Positions 28,995-39,851 of a DNA stretch of 64,000 nt are shown in pieces. The stretch lies in the NCBI RefSeq assembly GCF_002140915.1, contig NZ_NGKU01000001.1, positions 427,525 to 491,524 on the forward strand, written 5' to 3'. The notes under the pieces were generated by a model, which was not told the origin of the DNA, ran no database searches, and saw only the letters and a program-made list of their open reading frames with translations. The stretch is from Candidatus Enterococcus testudinis. Lineage in GTDB: Bacteria; Bacillota; Bacilli; Lactobacillales; Enterococcaceae. Numbering within the stretch: the first letter of the stretch is position 1; every line of letters begins with the position of its first letter. Made by a program: the position numbers and the translations under genes.

Positions 28995-29696
28995 ATGAAA
29001 CGCAAACACATTTTATATCGTGACGTCGCGGATAAAATCAAAGAAGATATATTGTCAGGCAAGTATCCCATCGGTTCATTTTTACCGACAGAAACTGAGC
29101 TGGAAGCGACCTTCAATGTCAGTAAAATCACTGTCCGAAAAGCAATCGAGCTATTGGCCGCGGATGAGTATGTCGAAAAGCGCAGCGGGCGGGGAACAAC
29201 GGTACTAAGCAATCGTCCGTATAATCGTTTGTCCAAAGGGACGACCTTCAGTCAGTTATTGGAACGGACCGGCAAAGAATATACCAAAAAAAACCTGGAA
29301 TTTACACGGGTGGCTTTGGCACCTGAGCATCCTGCCTATCGATTGATGGGCAAAGAAGTGATGCGCCTGAAGCGTTTGTATTATTTTGATCATCAACCTT
29401 TTATTTATTATGAATACCATTTGCCAATCCAACTAAAAGGCTCATCGATTGATGAACTGGAAGAAAAATCCCTTTATCGCTTATTGGATGAGCATCGGAT
29501 GGTCATTGATCGGTTTGAAGATACATTCGTAGGTATTACTTTATCGACGGAACAGCAGAAGTTTATGATTACCCCAGAAGTATCTGCCCTCAAGCGCATT
29601 CGTTGCTCATACGATATGCAAGGCGAAGTGGTAGAATATACTGAAGGCATTTATAATACGGCCTTGCATCCGTACATGATTGAATTTGAAGCCTAG
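28995..29696 (+). CDS. GntR/HutC-type regulator with UTRA domain
   Basis: A 233-residue regulator: GntR winged helix at residues 8-72 (LPTETELEATFNVSKITVRK) and a UTRA effector domain from about 90. Family members sense small metabolites such as sugar phosphates or amino-sugar derivatives. It lies 37 bases after ftsK with a distant AAAGAAAGG ribosome site, and no obvious target operon is adjacent, so its regulon is unknown. Its terminator overlaps its stop codon. Confidence 0.85.
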   Translation: MKRKHILYRDVADKIKEDILSGKYPIGSFLPTETELEATFNVSKITVRKAIELLAADEYVEKRSGRGTTVLSNRPYNRLSKGTTFSQLLERTGKEYTKKNLEFTRVALAPEHPAYRLMGKEVMRLKRLYYFDHQPFIYYEYHLPIQLKGSSIDELEEKSLYRLLDEHRMVIDRFEDTFVGITLSTEQQKFMITPEVSALKRIRCSYDMQGEVVEYTEGIYNTALHPYMIEFEA

Positions 29697-29715
29697 TCTC
29701 TGATTAGGCTTTTTT
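29689..29715 (+). terminator. Terminator of the ftsK/GntR unit
   Basis: AAGCCTA (29689-29695) / TAGGCTT (29705-29711) with a T-run; the 5' arm contains part of the stop codon. Confidence 0.8.
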
Positions 29716-29758
29716 GGTAAAAATAGGTACAATAAAAAATGAATTGGAGTGTGAAGAA

Positions 29759-30559
29759 ATGAAAAAAATCGCCTTTATCGGGGCCGGAAATATGGCAAAA
29801 GCCATTATCAAAGGCCTGATCAAATCTGAGTTATATCCAGCAAATGAGATTCTTGTGTATAATCATCGCTACGAACCGACGTTACAGCGGTTGGTTGAAG
29901 ACACAGGTGTGGAAGGCACCACCACGCTAGCAGATGCCGTGAAGCACGGGGAGATCTTGGTTTTGGCTGTGAAACCTTATGTATTTGCAAGTATATTGCC
30001 GCAAATCAAGCCATTACTATCAGCAAATCAGTTGATCGTATCCATTGCAGCAGGTGTAACCATCGAACAAATGACCGAAGCGCTAGGTGCGCAAAAAATC
30101 GTACGGGTAATGCCGAATACGCCAGCTTTTGTTGGTGCAGGAATGTCATCTATCAGTCCGAATGATCTTGCGACAAAAGAAGATACCGCGCGTGTGCAGC
30201 AACTCTTTGAAAGTATGGGCAAAGCCGCTGTTGTACCAGAAACGATGATCGATGCTGTCATCGGCGTCAGTGGCTCCTCACCTGCGTATACGTATATATT
30301 TATTGAAGCACTGGCGGATGGTGCTGTGGCAGAAGGGATGCCAAGAGCGATGGCCTATGAGTTTGCAGCGCAAGCCGTATTAGGCGCAGCAAAAATGGTC
30401 CTAGATACCAATGAACATCCTGGTGTCTTGAAAGACCAAGTGACCTCTCCGGGAGGCACAACGATCCAAGCCGTCCAAACCCTAGAAGAAAATGGCTTTC
30501 GTGCAGCAGTGATGAAAGCCGTCCATGCCGCAGCAGCAAAAAATCGTGAGATGTCGTAA
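29759..30559 (+). CDS. proC: Pyrroline-5-carboxylate reductase
   Basis: The last step of proline synthesis, NAD(P)H reduction of pyrroline-5-carboxylate. The 266 residues have the Rossmann start KIAFIGAGNMAKAII and the C-terminal signature region ADGAVAEGMPRAMAYEFA plus TSPGGTTIQAVQTLEE. The start at 29759 follows TTGGAGTGTGAAG and gives the canonical N-terminus; an in-frame ATG at 29714 is upstream. The HAD gene follows within 26 bases. Confidence 0.95.
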   Translation: MKKIAFIGAGNMAKAIIKGLIKSELYPANEILVYNHRYEPTLQRLVEDTGVEGTTTLADAVKHGEILVLAVKPYVFASILPQIKPLLSANQLIVSIAAGVTIEQMTEALGAQKIVRVMPNTPAFVGAGMSSISPNDLATKEDTARVQQLFESMGKAAVVPETMIDAVIGVSGSSPAYTYIFIEALADGAVAEGMPRAMAYEFAAQAVLGAAKMVLDTNEHPGVLKDQVTSPGGTTIQAVQTLEENGFRAAVMKAVHAAAAKNREMS

Positions 30560-30584
30560 AGGTTGATTAACCAAAGGAGAGTCT

Positions 30585-31259
30585 ATGAAAGAATTGTTGA
30601 TTTTTGATTTAGATGGATTACTACTAGATACAGAAAAAATTTATTTCGACGGTTGGTTGGCATTATTTGAAGAACACCAGATTCCTTTAACAGCTGAAGA
30701 TATTAGTGGCTGGCGAGGACAGAGCTGGAAACAGACGGCAGATCAACTTGCGCAAGTCGTTGGCGGACATGATCATGTTCAAACCTTACGTGCTGAAAGA
30801 GAAGGCTTCATTGAAACCCAAATGACAAATGGTACTTTGCAAATGAAACCCTACGCCAAAGAGACAATAGACTTGGCACGAGAAAAAGGGTTTAAACTGG
30901 CACTAGCGACTTCAACGATGAAAGAACGGGCCGCAAAATTGTTGCCTCACTTTGATTTGCTAGATGTATTTGATTATATGACCTTTGGTGATGATGTCGC
31001 CGCCCATAAACCCGATCCAGCTCCTTATCTATTGACATTGGACAAAGCCGGCAAAATCGCGGACCAAGCATTAGTTATGGAAGATTCTTTGTTAGGGGCC
31101 TTGGCTGCAACAAGAGCCGGCATCCAGGTCGTCTTGATTCCCGATCAAAGTTTCCCGCAAACCTATACAAAAGCCGATAAAGCACAGCTGAACTTGTTTG
31201 CCGAGACAGATTCATTGCGATTTGTCTATGAGTTGCTGCAAACGGATCAACTCACATAG
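30585..31259 (+). CDS. HAD superfamily sugar-phosphatase/phosphomutase-like hydrolase
   Basis: A 224-residue HAD hydrolase of the beta-phosphoglucomutase-like group. Motif I is DLDGLLLDTE (nucleophile D8), motif II the ATSTMKERA segment and motif III/IV KPDPAPYLL with MEDSLLGALAA. A helical cap lies at about residues 18-85. The substrate is unknown. AAAGGAGAG precedes the ATG, and it probably shares the proC transcript. Confidence 0.85.
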   Translation: MKELLIFDLDGLLLDTEKIYFDGWLALFEEHQIPLTAEDISGWRGQSWKQTADQLAQVVGGHDHVQTLRAEREGFIETQMTNGTLQMKPYAKETIDLAREKGFKLALATSTMKERAAKLLPHFDLLDVFDYMTFGDDVAAHKPDPAPYLLTLDKAGKIADQALVMEDSLLGALAATRAGIQVVLIPDQSFPQTYTKADKAQLNLFAETDSLRFVYELLQTDQLT

Positions 31260-31458
31260 TTTGGCTAGACGTTGTTCTTCATGATAAAGTTAAAGAAAAG
31301 GTAATGGTTATCAGATTGAAATCAAAAAGTAAAGGGTTTCATTCTGACAAAAAGCGTCTTTTGTCACATTGCATTCTGCTAGGGGAACGTAGTCATTGGC
31401 GTGAAGGCAAAAACGTGGTAAATTATCCTTCGATGAAGAATAGTGAGGGAAGGAAAAA

Positions 31459-34164
31459 ATGAATAAATTAAAGAATGTATTTTATTTATATAAGTTAGAT
31501 TGGAAACGTATCTTTACCAATCCAATCGCAGCGTTTTTGATCATCGCATTGATGATTTTACCCTCGCTGTACGCGTGGTTCAATATCAAAGCACTTTGGG
31601 ATCCATACGGCAACACCAGTGAGCTGCCGATCGCAGTCTATAGTGCAGATAGCGGTGCTGAATTTGAAGGCACACAAATCGAAATAGGCGATCAAGTCAT
31701 AGATACGCTGCATGACAATACGCAATTAGGTTGGCGCTTTGTGGATTCGAAAGACGAATTGGTAGAAGGCGTCAAATCTGGCGAGTACTATGCGGGCATC
31801 TATTTGCCAGAAGACTTCTCAGAAGATTTGATCAGTTTCACCAGTGGAACGATCGAAAAACCGACGATCGACTATTACAGCAACGAGAAAATCAATGCGA
31901 TTGCCCCCAAAATCACCTCTAAGGGCGCCAGCAGTCTGCAAGAAGAAATCTCCCAAGACTTTATTGAAACAGCCAGTTCGACCTTATTAAAGGTCTTTAA
32001 TGAGATTGGGTATGATATTGATGCCAATTTATTGAGTATCAATAAAGTCAAAAGCATGATCTTAGATACCGATGAAAATTTAGATACCATTGATAGCTAT
32101 ACCAAAGAGATCGTCTCCTTGCATGATAAGTTTCCTGAAATCAAAGACAAAATCGCCAAAGCAGAAGAATTTACTGACTATATTCCTGAAGTCGATGCGA
32201 TGGGCGAGAAACTCATTGCTTTAAATGACAAAATGCCAACATTGAAAAAAGAAGCCAGTATTATTTTGACCTTGCAAGAAAAAATTCCCGAAATCCAAAA
32301 TGCCGGCAAGCAATTAAGCATGATCGATGATGATTTTGATGATATTGCCAGCACGATGACAGACGGAATCGATACAGCCAAACAAGGACTGCAAATCATT
32401 GAGCAAGTACAAGCGGCGTTACCTGAGATTGAAGATCTGGGCAATCAAGCAGCAGACTTTGCCTCAGCCACCAAAGATGGTGCCGAACAATTGCAAGATG
32501 CTTTACCAAGTATCTCCAGCAGTGTTGAAGTGACGATCGATGCCATTAGCCAAGTCGCAACCACGACAGCAAGTTTGACCAATACGATCAATCAAGCGTT
32601 AGCAGATAATGAATTAACAGATGACGAACGGACAGCGATCAGCGCCGTTATTTCAGATTTTCAACAAAATATTCAGCAACAGCAAACAGCATTGGATTCA
32701 TTGATTACATTCATGAATAAAATCCAAGAAGCAGGAAACAACACTGACTTGCAAACGATTATTGATCAATTGGGTAATGCCAAAAACTTGTTAGGGGTAT
32801 TAAACAATCGCTTGAGCAGTCTGGATCAATTGGTTCAAACAGGCTCTATCGACGATATCACCGCTTACCTCAGTCAAATCAATGCAGCTGCACAGGATAT
32901 CAGCAATTTATTGAATGGTATCGATGTCGCTTCAATTACAAACACGATCGATGATGTCTTGACCAAACTGATTACCACCATCACAACGGCAGAAGATGTG
33001 CTGCAAAAAGCGCAAGACATCGATTTCGATACTTTATTGTCCTCAACCAAAGATGTTGTCAGCAATGCGGTATCGATTTTAGAGAAGTATCAAAAAGAAC
33101 TGCCAGCAATCAAGCAAGAATTACACGATGCCGATACGATGCTCAATGGCCATATGGATGAAATCGTGGCAGCCATCAATAAAGGGGCAGATCTGTATAA
33201 CAACGAACTTCCAATCGTGGAAGACAAGTTAGGCATCGCCGTCGACTTTTTGCAAAACGATTGGCCAACCGTCAAAGCAGAAATCACATCTACAATGGAT
33301 ATGGTGGACGAGAAATTACCTGAAGTCGAAAAAGCGTTGGATGCAGCGGTCGATTTGATCAACAATGATTGGCCAAATATCAAGTCTGGCATCCATAAAG
33401 CAGCCGATGCCATCCGCAAAGGCGAAAGTGAAGTCGATTTGGGGGAAATCATCAAATTATTGAAACTTGATGCGACAGAAGAAGCGGAATTCTTTAAACA
33501 ACCCGTTGATCTGGAAACCAATGAAATCTATCCAATCGCCAATAATGGGTCAGCTAGTACGCCATTTTATACTGCATTGTGTCTGTGGGTAGGGGCATTA
33601 TTGTTGTCAAGTGTCGCTACAACAGAGTATCATTTAGACAAGAAAGACAAACAGCGTTTTACCAAACGTGAAACCTTTGTGGCTAGAATGTTGACCTTCT
33701 TAACGATGGCAATTGCCCAAAGTTTGATTGTTACCTTAGGAAATATGTTCCTATTAGGGGTAGATGTACGTAACCCGGTCTATAGCGTATTCTTTGCATT
33801 ACTGGTAGGATTGGCCTTTATGATGATTGTGTATGTCTTAGCCGGACTCTTTGGCAACTTAGGTAAAGGGATCGCTATTATCATTTTGGTCCTATCGATT
33901 TCCGGCGGTGGTGGGAATTATCCAATCCAAGTGTCAGGGAAGTTCTTCCAAATGATCAATCCTTTATTGCCTTTTACCCATGCGGTGAACTTGTTGCGTG
34001 AGTCAGCAGGCGGGATTTATTGGCCAAACGTGACAGCACCTGTGATCATCTTGGTTTGTATTTTCCTATTCTTTGGGATTGTAGGCACAATCGCCTATCC
34101 ATATATTAGTGAGAAGTCCAAGAAATTGAGTGATGTCTCAAAAGAAAGTCATTTTTTCCATTAA
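31459..34164 (+). CDS. YhgE/Pip family membrane protein
   Basis: A 901-residue protein with one membrane segment at about residues 22-42, a very long outside region (about 45-700) made of coiled-coil-prone helical repeats rich in D, I, Q and T, and about five membrane segments at the C-terminus resembling an ABC-2-type permease. The family includes lactococcal phage infection protein Pip and ESX-linked YhgE. It may act as a surface receptor or exporter; the function in this organism is unknown. No ATPase gene is beside it. It ends with a strong terminator. Confidence 0.88.
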   Translation: MNKLKNVFYLYKLDWKRIFTNPIAAFLIIALMILPSLYAWFNIKALWDPYGNTSELPIAVYSADSGAEFEGTQIEIGDQVIDTLHDNTQLGWRFVDSKDELVEGVKSGEYYAGIYLPEDFSEDLISFTSGTIEKPTIDYYSNEKINAIAPKITSKGASSLQEEISQDFIETASSTLLKVFNEIGYDIDANLLSINKVKSMILDTDENLDTIDSYTKEIVSLHDKFPEIKDKIAKAEEFTDYIPEVDAMGEKLIALNDKMPTLKKEASIILTLQEKIPEIQNAGKQLSMIDDDFDDIASTMTDGIDTAKQGLQIIEQVQAALPEIEDLGNQAADFASATKDGAEQLQDALPSISSSVEVTIDAISQVATTTASLTNTINQALADNELTDDERTAISAVISDFQQNIQQQQTALDSLITFMNKIQEAGNNTDLQTIIDQLGNAKNLLGVLNNRLSSLDQLVQTGSIDDITAYLSQINAAAQDISNLLNGIDVASITNTIDDVLTKLITTITTAEDVLQKAQDIDFDTLLSSTKDVVSNAVSILEKYQKELPAIKQELHDADTMLNGHMDEIVAAINKGADLYNNELPIVEDKLGIAVDFLQNDWPTVKAEITSTMDMVDEKLPEVEKALDAAVDLINNDWPNIKSGIHKAADAIRKGESEVDLGEIIKLLKLDATEEAEFFKQPVDLETNEIYPIANNGSASTPFYTALCLWVGALLLSSVATTEYHLDKKDKQRFTKRETFVARMLTFLTMAIAQSLIVTLGNMFLLGVDVRNPVYSVFFALLVGLAFMMIVYVLAGLFGNLGKGIAIIILVLSISGGGGNYPIQVSGKFFQMINPLLPFTHAVNLLRESAGGIYWPNVTAPVIILVCIFLFFGIVGTIAYPYISEKSKKLSDVSKESHFFH

Positions 34165-34169
34165 CATGT

Positions 34170-34208
34170 AAAGCAGATAGAGCCTTTTGTTCTATCTGCT
34201 TTTTTTAC
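34170..34208 (+). terminator. Terminator of the YhgE/Pip gene
   Basis: AAAGCAGATAGA (34170-34181) / TCTATCTGCTTT (34191-34202) followed by T's. Confidence 0.88.
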
Positions 34209-34384
34209 AATCAACAGCGAGATTCTAACAAAAAGAAAAGCATTTCTGCGTGCATTTTTCATGTGATTTTCATTGACTTTTTCTGTATTCAGGCGTAGCA
34301 TACAATCTTGATAATTCAATATTTGTTACAGTTTTTATGGCATTATAAACTTATATTTTTCATGAAAAAGGAGTGTAAAAAGAA

Positions 34385-36208
34385 GTGGACTATTTAAAAC
34401 GTTTGTTGGTCGGACGTCCTTTGAAATCTGCTGAAAATGATGATCAGAAATTGACGAGAACAGCTGCCCTTGCGTTGTTATCTTCCGACGCGCTGTCTTC
34501 CATTGCGTACGGTACTGAGCAGATCGTGGTGGTATTGATCGCGTTATCGGCAGCAGCAATTTGGTATTCATTGCCTATCGCAGCATTTGTGATTATTTTA
34601 TTGATTTCATTGACCTTATCTTATCGCCAAATCATTCATGCTTATCCCCATGGGGGTGGTGCCTATGTCGTCAGTAGTGAAAACTTGGGCAAAAATGCTG
34701 GGCTGATTGCTGGTGGATCGTTATTGATCGACTATATGTTGACAGTTGCGGTGTCAGTATCAGCGGGTGCGGAAGCCATCACATCTGCAGTACCGGCACT
34801 CTATGGTCATCAAGTAGGAATCTCGATCGTGATCGTTCTCTTGATCATGATGATGAATCTACGGGGGCTGAGAGAGTCAGCGTCATTCTTGATGATTCCG
34901 GTCTACACCTTTATAGCGGTCATCACGATTTTGATTGTTGTAGGACTATTCAATATCATCACGGGGGTACAACCTTTGAATGCCACTGCATTGCCTGGAG
35001 CAGTCGTTCCTGGCGTGTCCGTTGCGTTGATTTTGCGGGCCTTTTCTTCCGGTTCCTCATCGCTGACGGGGGTTGAAGCAATTAGTAATGCTGTACCGTT
35101 CTTCAAGAAACCACGGGCTAAAAATGCCGCAGCTACGTTAACGATCATGGCTGCAATTTTAGGTTTCTTCTTTGTTGGGATCACGTTTATCAACTACTGG
35201 TATGGTATCGTTCCGCAAACGGAAGTCACCGTCTTGTCTCAAATCGGGGCAGCTGTCTTTGGGCATGGCATCATGTATTATGTTTTGCAGTTTGCCACGG
35301 CGTTGATTCTAGCTGTTGCGGCGAATACTGGTTTTTCTGCTTTTCCGGTGCTTGCCTTTAACTTGGCGAAAGATAAATATATGCCGCATATGTACCAAGA
35401 CCGCGGTGATCGCTTAGGCTATTCCAATGGGATCATTACCTTGGCAGCCGGATCAATCGTGTTGTTGTTTATTTTCCAAGGGTCAACAGAGCGCTTGATT
35501 CCGTTATATTCAATCGGTGTGTTCATTCCTTTTGCTTTATCACAAACCGGTATGGTCGTGAAGTGGAAGAAAGAAGGCAAAGGTTGGTTTTTCAAATCAT
35601 TGGCGAATATTATCGGCGCCTTGATTTCTTATGCAATCATCGGGATCTTGTTCGTCTATCGTTTGAATGATATTTGGCCATTCTTTATTATCATGCCAAT
35701 CTTGTTGTATGTCTTTTACAAAATCCATGACCATTATAAGAATGTGGCAGAACAATTGCGTCTGGAAAAAGAAGGTAAATTACATGCTTATGAAGGAAAT
35801 ACTGTAATCGTATTGGTAGGCAATGTGACACGTGTCAACGTGGGGGCTTTGAACTATGCCCAATCGATTGGGGATTATGTTGTTGCGATGCATGTTTCCT
35901 TGGATGAAGACATGAAGAAAGAAAAAGAAATCCAACAAGAGTTCAAGCAGAACTTTCCTGATGTGCGTTTTTCAATCGTCCATTCCTCTTATCGTTCGAT
36001 TGAAAATCCAATCATCCGTTATGTAGACTTGGTAAGCCGTAACGCGGCGAAGCATAACTACACAACAACGGTCATTATCCCGCAATTTGTGCCAAAACAT
36101 CGTTGGCAAAATATTTTGCATAACCAAACCAGTCTGCGGCTGCGCTTCAGATTGTCATGGAGAGAAAATATTATTGTGAGCACGTATAGTTATCATTTGA
36201 AGAAATAG
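34385..36208 (+). CDS. kimA: KimA-like potassium importer (APC superfamily)
   Basis: A 607-residue transporter, the same length as Bacillus subtilis KimA, with the shared opening LSSDALSSIAYGTEQI and LSYRQIIHAYPHGGGAYVV. About 12 membrane segments are followed by a cytosolic universal-stress-like domain from about residue 460, where KimA binds cyclic-di-AMP. It brings in K+ with protons. The start is GTG at 34385 with GGAG eleven bases ahead. I do not see a ydaO/c-di-AMP riboswitch upstream, so control would be at protein level. A TTGACT at 34273 could be the -35. Confidence 0.85.
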   Translation: MDYLKRLLVGRPLKSAENDDQKLTRTAALALLSSDALSSIAYGTEQIVVVLIALSAAAIWYSLPIAAFVIILLISLTLSYRQIIHAYPHGGGAYVVSSENLGKNAGLIAGGSLLIDYMLTVAVSVSAGAEAITSAVPALYGHQVGISIVIVLLIMMMNLRGLRESASFLMIPVYTFIAVITILIVVGLFNIITGVQPLNATALPGAVVPGVSVALILRAFSSGSSSLTGVEAISNAVPFFKKPRAKNAAATLTIMAAILGFFFVGITFINYWYGIVPQTEVTVLSQIGAAVFGHGIMYYVLQFATALILAVAANTGFSAFPVLAFNLAKDKYMPHMYQDRGDRLGYSNGIITLAAGSIVLLFIFQGSTERLIPLYSIGVFIPFALSQTGMVVKWKKEGKGWFFKSLANIIGALISYAIIGILFVYRLNDIWPFFIIMPILLYVFYKIHDHYKNVAEQLRLEKEGKLHAYEGNTVIVLVGNVTRVNVGALNYAQSIGDYVVAMHVSLDEDMKKEKEIQQEFKQNFPDVRFSIVHSSYRSIENPIIRYVDLVSRNAAKHNYTTTVIIPQFVPKHRWQNILHNQTSLRLRFRLSWRENIIVSTYSYHLKK

Positions 36209-36229
36209 GGTTAGAAAAAGTACAATAGA

Positions 36230-36280
36230 AGAAGCCAGGAGTGGGCAGCGACATGCGCTGATCACTCCTGGCTTCTTTTT
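36230..36280. terminator. Terminator between kimA and ArsR-like gene
   Basis: A 14-bp stem AGAAGCCAGGAGTG (36230-36243) / CACTCCTGGCTTCT (36263-36276) then T's; it can also serve the convergent gene. Confidence 0.82.
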
Positions 36281-36283
36281 GCC

Positions 36284-37174
36284 TCAACTATAAAACATCT
36301 TTAATTTGATATCCTGATCATAATTTCCGAATCCTTTGCCAAAGAGGGTACAACCACCAATGTGCTCAGCTGTTTCTTTGACTTCTAATTTTAAATGCCA
36401 TGTGTCCTCATATGCCGGGATATCTTTGATGGTCACTTCGGAAAGTGGTTCTCCTTCCATATAAGTGCCGTGATCCATGATCCGAATCGTTTTTAGCAGA
36501 CCATATTGATTCAAATTATCTGGATACCAATCAGGTGTATATTTGCCACGAATATCCGCAAAATCGCCAGGGCTTGTCCATGTACCTAATTCCACCCCGT
36601 TCAGACTAAAGGTGATATCTGACGGCCAATTATTGTTGGAAAAAGGAAATTCAGATGAAATCTCCATGGAAATCTCCATCATTTCTAGTTTTTCTTCTTG
36701 TGCCAAGAAATTAGGGGATTGGTACTCAACGAAGCCTTTTGTAAACCACAAAATCCGCGCGTCCATTCTGTTGGGATCCATAAAGTATTTCGGCTCATCG
36801 ACCGGTCCAACAAAACCAGCCAAGGTGGCTAAACCGCATGTGGGTTCGACCGCATAATTTGTATAATGACCAATTGGAATCACCGTTTCTTTTGTATCAA
36901 AGGCATTGAATATTTTCTCTGGAAAGTTGATATCGATGTGATCAACTCTCAAACTGGAAATTTTTCTTTGTCCAATGCGTTCCGTTTTAATAATTTTGGC
37001 TTCTTCTAGTTTTTTGATATGCATTGTAATAATCGCACTGCTTAATCCTAACGCTTGAGCGATTTCTTTCACATTCATTTTGTTCTTTGCTAATAATTGA
37101 ATAATTTTGATCCGAACATTGCTGGCAAGGGCTTCATAAACCGGCAATGCTTCTTGATTGATTTCTAATTGCAT
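36284..37174 (-). CDS. ArsR-like transcription regulator of the arabinan locus
   Basis: A 296-residue protein with an ArsR-type winged helix at residues 10-75 (NVKEIAQALGLSSAIITMHI as recognition region) and a long C-terminal domain of about 200 residues with many aromatic residues, unlike metal-sensing ArsR proteins of 100 residues. The extra domain probably binds a carbohydrate ligand. It is divergent to the arabinan transporter operon with an inverted repeat between them, the expected place for its own control and that of the operon. A GGAGGTGC ribosome site is present. Confidence 0.8.
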   Translation of the reverse strand: MQLEINQEALPVYEALASNVRIKIIQLLAKNKMNVKEIAQALGLSSAIITMHIKKLEEAKIIKTERIGQRKISSLRVDHIDINFPEKIFNAFDTKETVIPIGHYTNYAVEPTCGLATLAGFVGPVDEPKYFMDPNRMDARILWFTKGFVEYQSPNFLAQEEKLEMMEISMEISSEFPFSNNNWPSDITFSLNGVELGTWTSPGDFADIRGKYTPDWYPDNLNQYGLLKTIRIMDHGTYMEGEPLSEVTIKDIPAYEDTWHLKLEVKETAEHIGGCTLFGKGFGNYDQDIKLKMFYS

Positions 37175-37215
37175 TCTAGCACCTCCAATAGTCAGTTATA
37201 TTCACTTGAATGTTA

Positions 37216-37233
37216 ACATATTTGCTAATATGT
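37216..37233. promoter_or_regulatory. Inverted repeat, candidate ArsR-like operator
   Basis: ACATATT (37216-37222) and AATATGT (37227-37233) with a 4-base spacer, 42 bases upstream of the regulator start. Confidence 0.5.
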
Positions 37234-37319
37234 GTAAATAGCATTGTTTTATTTGTCTGTAGTTAATATTATTATTAATTAATATAGATATTATTTCGTA
37301 TATATTAATTAAAATATTG

Positions 37320-37379
37320 TTGACAGCGATTACATAATGCGATATTCTTTAGTTGTAAATTGAAAGTGTTTGCAAACAC
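37320..37379 (+). promoter_or_regulatory. Strong promoter of the arabinan operon with cre-like site
   Basis: TTGACA (37320-37325), 17 bases, TATTCT (37343-37348). Just after the start point, minus-strand TTGCAAACACTTTCA (37375-37361) matches cre at all but one position, and a perfect 14-bp palindrome GTGTTTGCAAACAC covers 37366-37379. The rest of this 350-base gap (37380-37524) is A/T-rich untranslated leader. Confidence 0.7.
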
Positions 37380-37524
37380 ATTTTTGATGAATTTGTTTTG
37401 GTAAATGGTAAAAGGAAGGTTTTATGTTGTCAGTTATCATTAAATTTATTTTTTTCTAGATTTTGGAGAGTAGAAATCAGGGTTATAAAACTTTACTAAT
37501 TAAGAATCTGAGAGGATGTAAAAG

Positions 37525-38868
37525 ATGAATATCAAAAAAACGATTGTTTCAGGTGCATTATTAGGTTTATGTGGTTTGGTACTGGGTGCTTGCGGCAGTA
37601 GCAATAACGAAAGCGGCAGTAGTGGAAGCGATAGTAAAGAAATTACGTTTATGTTTCGTGGCGGAGAAGATGAAAAAAAAGCATATGAAACTGCAATCAA
37701 ACAATTTGAAGAAGAAAATGATGTAAGCGTTAAAATTATCGCGACAGATGCCGACCAATATGCAACAAAGCTTCAAGCAGCTATTTCTGGTGGAAATATG
37801 CCTGATGTCTTTTATATTGAACAAGGAAATTTAATGGCTTACGTAGATAATGGTGTTCTGCTCGACATCACCGATGAAATCGAGAACTCAGATTTCGACC
37901 TTTCTAATATCTGGGCATACGGTGTCAATAGTTATCGCTATGACGGCGAAAAAGTGGGTACTGGTGCTTTATATGGCTTACCAAAAGATGTGGGTCCTTT
38001 TGCCTTAGGATACAACAAAGCATTGTTTGAAGAAGCTGGTATTGATTTACCTGATACAGATACGCCATACACTTGGGATGAATTTGTTGAAGTATCCAAA
38101 CAATTGACGAAAGACTCAGATGGAGATGGGAAAGTTGATCAATGGGCGACAGGATTTAATGTAAACTGGAGTTTACAAGCTTTTGCATGGAGCAACGGGG
38201 CTGATTGGATCAATGAAGATAAAGATACTGTTACTGTTGACACACCTGAATTTGCTGAAGCGCTACAATGGTTTGCTGACTTACAAAACGTTCATGAATT
38301 GACACCTTCCATTTCAGATGCGCAAACACTAGACACCTATCAGCGATGGATGAATGGAGAGATTGCCTTCTTCCCAGTTGGACCTTGGGATATGAGTACG
38401 TATGCTGGTTTAGACTTCGAGTATGACTTAATGCCTTGGCCCGCAGGTTCTACAGGAGAAACTGCAACTTATGTCGGTTCGCTAGGTATTGGTGTAGCAA
38501 GTAAGACGGAATATCCAGATGAAGCTGTGAAACTTGTGGAATACTTAAGTGCTTCTGAAGAAGGTCAGCAACAATTAGTAGATGCTCAAATTCAAATTCC
38601 TAACTTGATTGATATGGCTGAAGAATGGGCATCAGATACAGAAAGTGTTCCAAACAACAAACAAGAATTTCTTGATATTGTACAAGATTATGGACGGGCG
38701 ATGCCTGCTGCAACAACTTATAACGCTGAATGGTATGATGAATTCTTTATTAATATCCAACCTGTTCTAGATGGTGACCAAACAGCTGCTGATTATGTAA
38801 AAGAAGTTCAACCGAAGATGCAAGATAAGTTAGATGCAGCAATACAGCAACAAGAAACAGCAAAATAG
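37525..38868 (+). CDS. Sugar-binding lipoprotein of ABC transporter (AraN-like)
   Basis: A 447-residue family 1 solute-binding lipoprotein. The signal ends in the lipobox VLGAC (cysteine at residue 23) followed by a Ser/Gly linker. The mature domain starts [12 protein letters not shown] and contains [21 protein letters not shown]-type hinge sequence. It heads an operon of two permeases and arabinose-releasing enzymes, so arabinose oligosaccharides are the likely ligand, as for AraN of Bacillus. Binding specificity is inferred. Confidence 0.9.
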   Translation: MNIKKTIVSGALLGLCGLVLGACGSSNNESGSSGSDSKEITFMFRGGEDEKKAYETAIKQFEEENDVSVKIIATDADQYATKLQAAISGGNMPDVFYIEQGNLMAYVDNGVLLDITDEIENSDFDLSNIWAYGVNSYRYDGEKVGTGALYGLPKDVGPFALGYNKALFEEAGIDLPDTDTPYTWDEFVEVSKQLTKDSDGDGKVDQWATGFNVNWSLQAFAWSNGADWINEDKDTVTVDTPEFAEALQWFADLQNVHELTPSISDAQTLDTYQRWMNGEIAFFPVGPWDMSTYAGLDFEYDLMPWPAGSTGETATYVGSLGIGVASKTEYPDEAVKLVEYLSASEEGQQQLVDAQIQIPNLIDMAEEWASDTESVPNNKQEFLDIVQDYGRAMPAATTYNAEWYDEFFINIQPVLDGDQTAADYVKEVQPKMQDKLDAAIQQQETAK

Positions 38869-38922
38869 TTTATAGGGGTCACAAATATTGTGGCCCCAAA
38901 GATTTTTATGGAGGGACGTCCA

Positions 38923-39840
38923 ATGGAACAAAAAGTAGGAATAAAACAAAGTAAAAAGAAAAGCAGTCTTTATGCCAAAGAACATCAAGTGGCATTCTTA
39001 TTCGTATTATTTCCAGTAATTGGATTTATTTTATTTTCTTTGATTCCGTTGATCTATTCAGGGTATGCAGCCTTTACTGATTGGAATGGATTGGGACAAA
39101 TGAATTTTGTGGGTTTTGACAATTTTCAGAAGTTATTTAAAGATGAGTATTTCTACAAAACTATGTTTAATACAGTCTTTTTAATGTTAGGCATTCCAAT
39201 AGGTCTGCTTTTATCATTCATGTTGGCGTCAGCATTAAGCCGCGGAATCAAAGGCACAACTATTTTTCGGACGATATATTATATTCCAGTTATTTCTTCT
39301 TTGGCAGCGATCTCTATTTTATGGCAATGGGCTTATAATGGAGACTTTGGTCTGGTTAACCAAGTATTAGATATATTTGGTATCGATGGCCCAAACTGGC
39401 TTCAAAACCCTGCTACAGTAAAGCCAGCTATTATTATCATGACTGTTTGGAAAGGATTAGGCTATTCGATGCTTCTCTATTTAGCTGCTATTCAAAGTGT
39501 CCCTAAAACATTTTATGAAGCGGCAGAACTAGATGGTGCTTCTTCATTTCAAAAGTTTAGAAATATCACATGGCCTATGGTCAAGCCGGTTACATTCTTT
39601 TTAGTCGTTACCAATATCATTGGTGGTTCTCAAATCTTTACTGAAATCAATATTATGACACCAACCGGTGGGCCGCAGTATAGTAGTGCCACTGTAGTTT
39701 GGTATATATGGCAAAAAGCTTTTAAAAATTGGCAAATGGGTTATGCCAGCAGTATGGCATTGATTTTGGCGATTTTAGTCTTTGCCATTACAGCGTTTCA
39801 GTTTTATATGAACAATCGTTCAAGTTACACATTGGATTAG
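38923..39840 (+). CDS. Sugar ABC transporter permease (AraP-like)
   Basis: A 305-residue permease of the MalF/UgpA family with six membrane segments and the EAA loop YEAAELDGASSFQKFRNITW near residues 205-224. ATG 38923 is preceded by GGAGGG; an in-frame GTG-type codon at 38890 is less suited. It pairs with the next permease. No ATP-binding gene is in this operon. Confidence 0.9.
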   Translation: MEQKVGIKQSKKKSSLYAKEHQVAFLFVLFPVIGFILFSLIPLIYSGYAAFTDWNGLGQMNFVGFDNFQKLFKDEYFYKTMFNTVFLMLGIPIGLLLSFMLASALSRGIKGTTIFRTIYYIPVISSLAAISILWQWAYNGDFGLVNQVLDIFGIDGPNWLQNPATVKPAIIIMTVWKGLGYSMLLYLAAIQSVPKTFYEAAELDGASSFQKFRNITWPMVKPVTFFLVVTNIIGGSQIFTEINIMTPTGGPQYSSATVVWYIWQKAFKNWQMGYASSMALILAILVFAITAFQFYMNNRSSYTLD

Positions 39841-39851
39841 GAGGGGAAAAG

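Noticed and set aside
34203-34384. Possible c-di-AMP (ydaO) riboswitch before the KimA-like gene
   Set aside because: The space is under 190 bases and lacks the conserved aptamer blocks.
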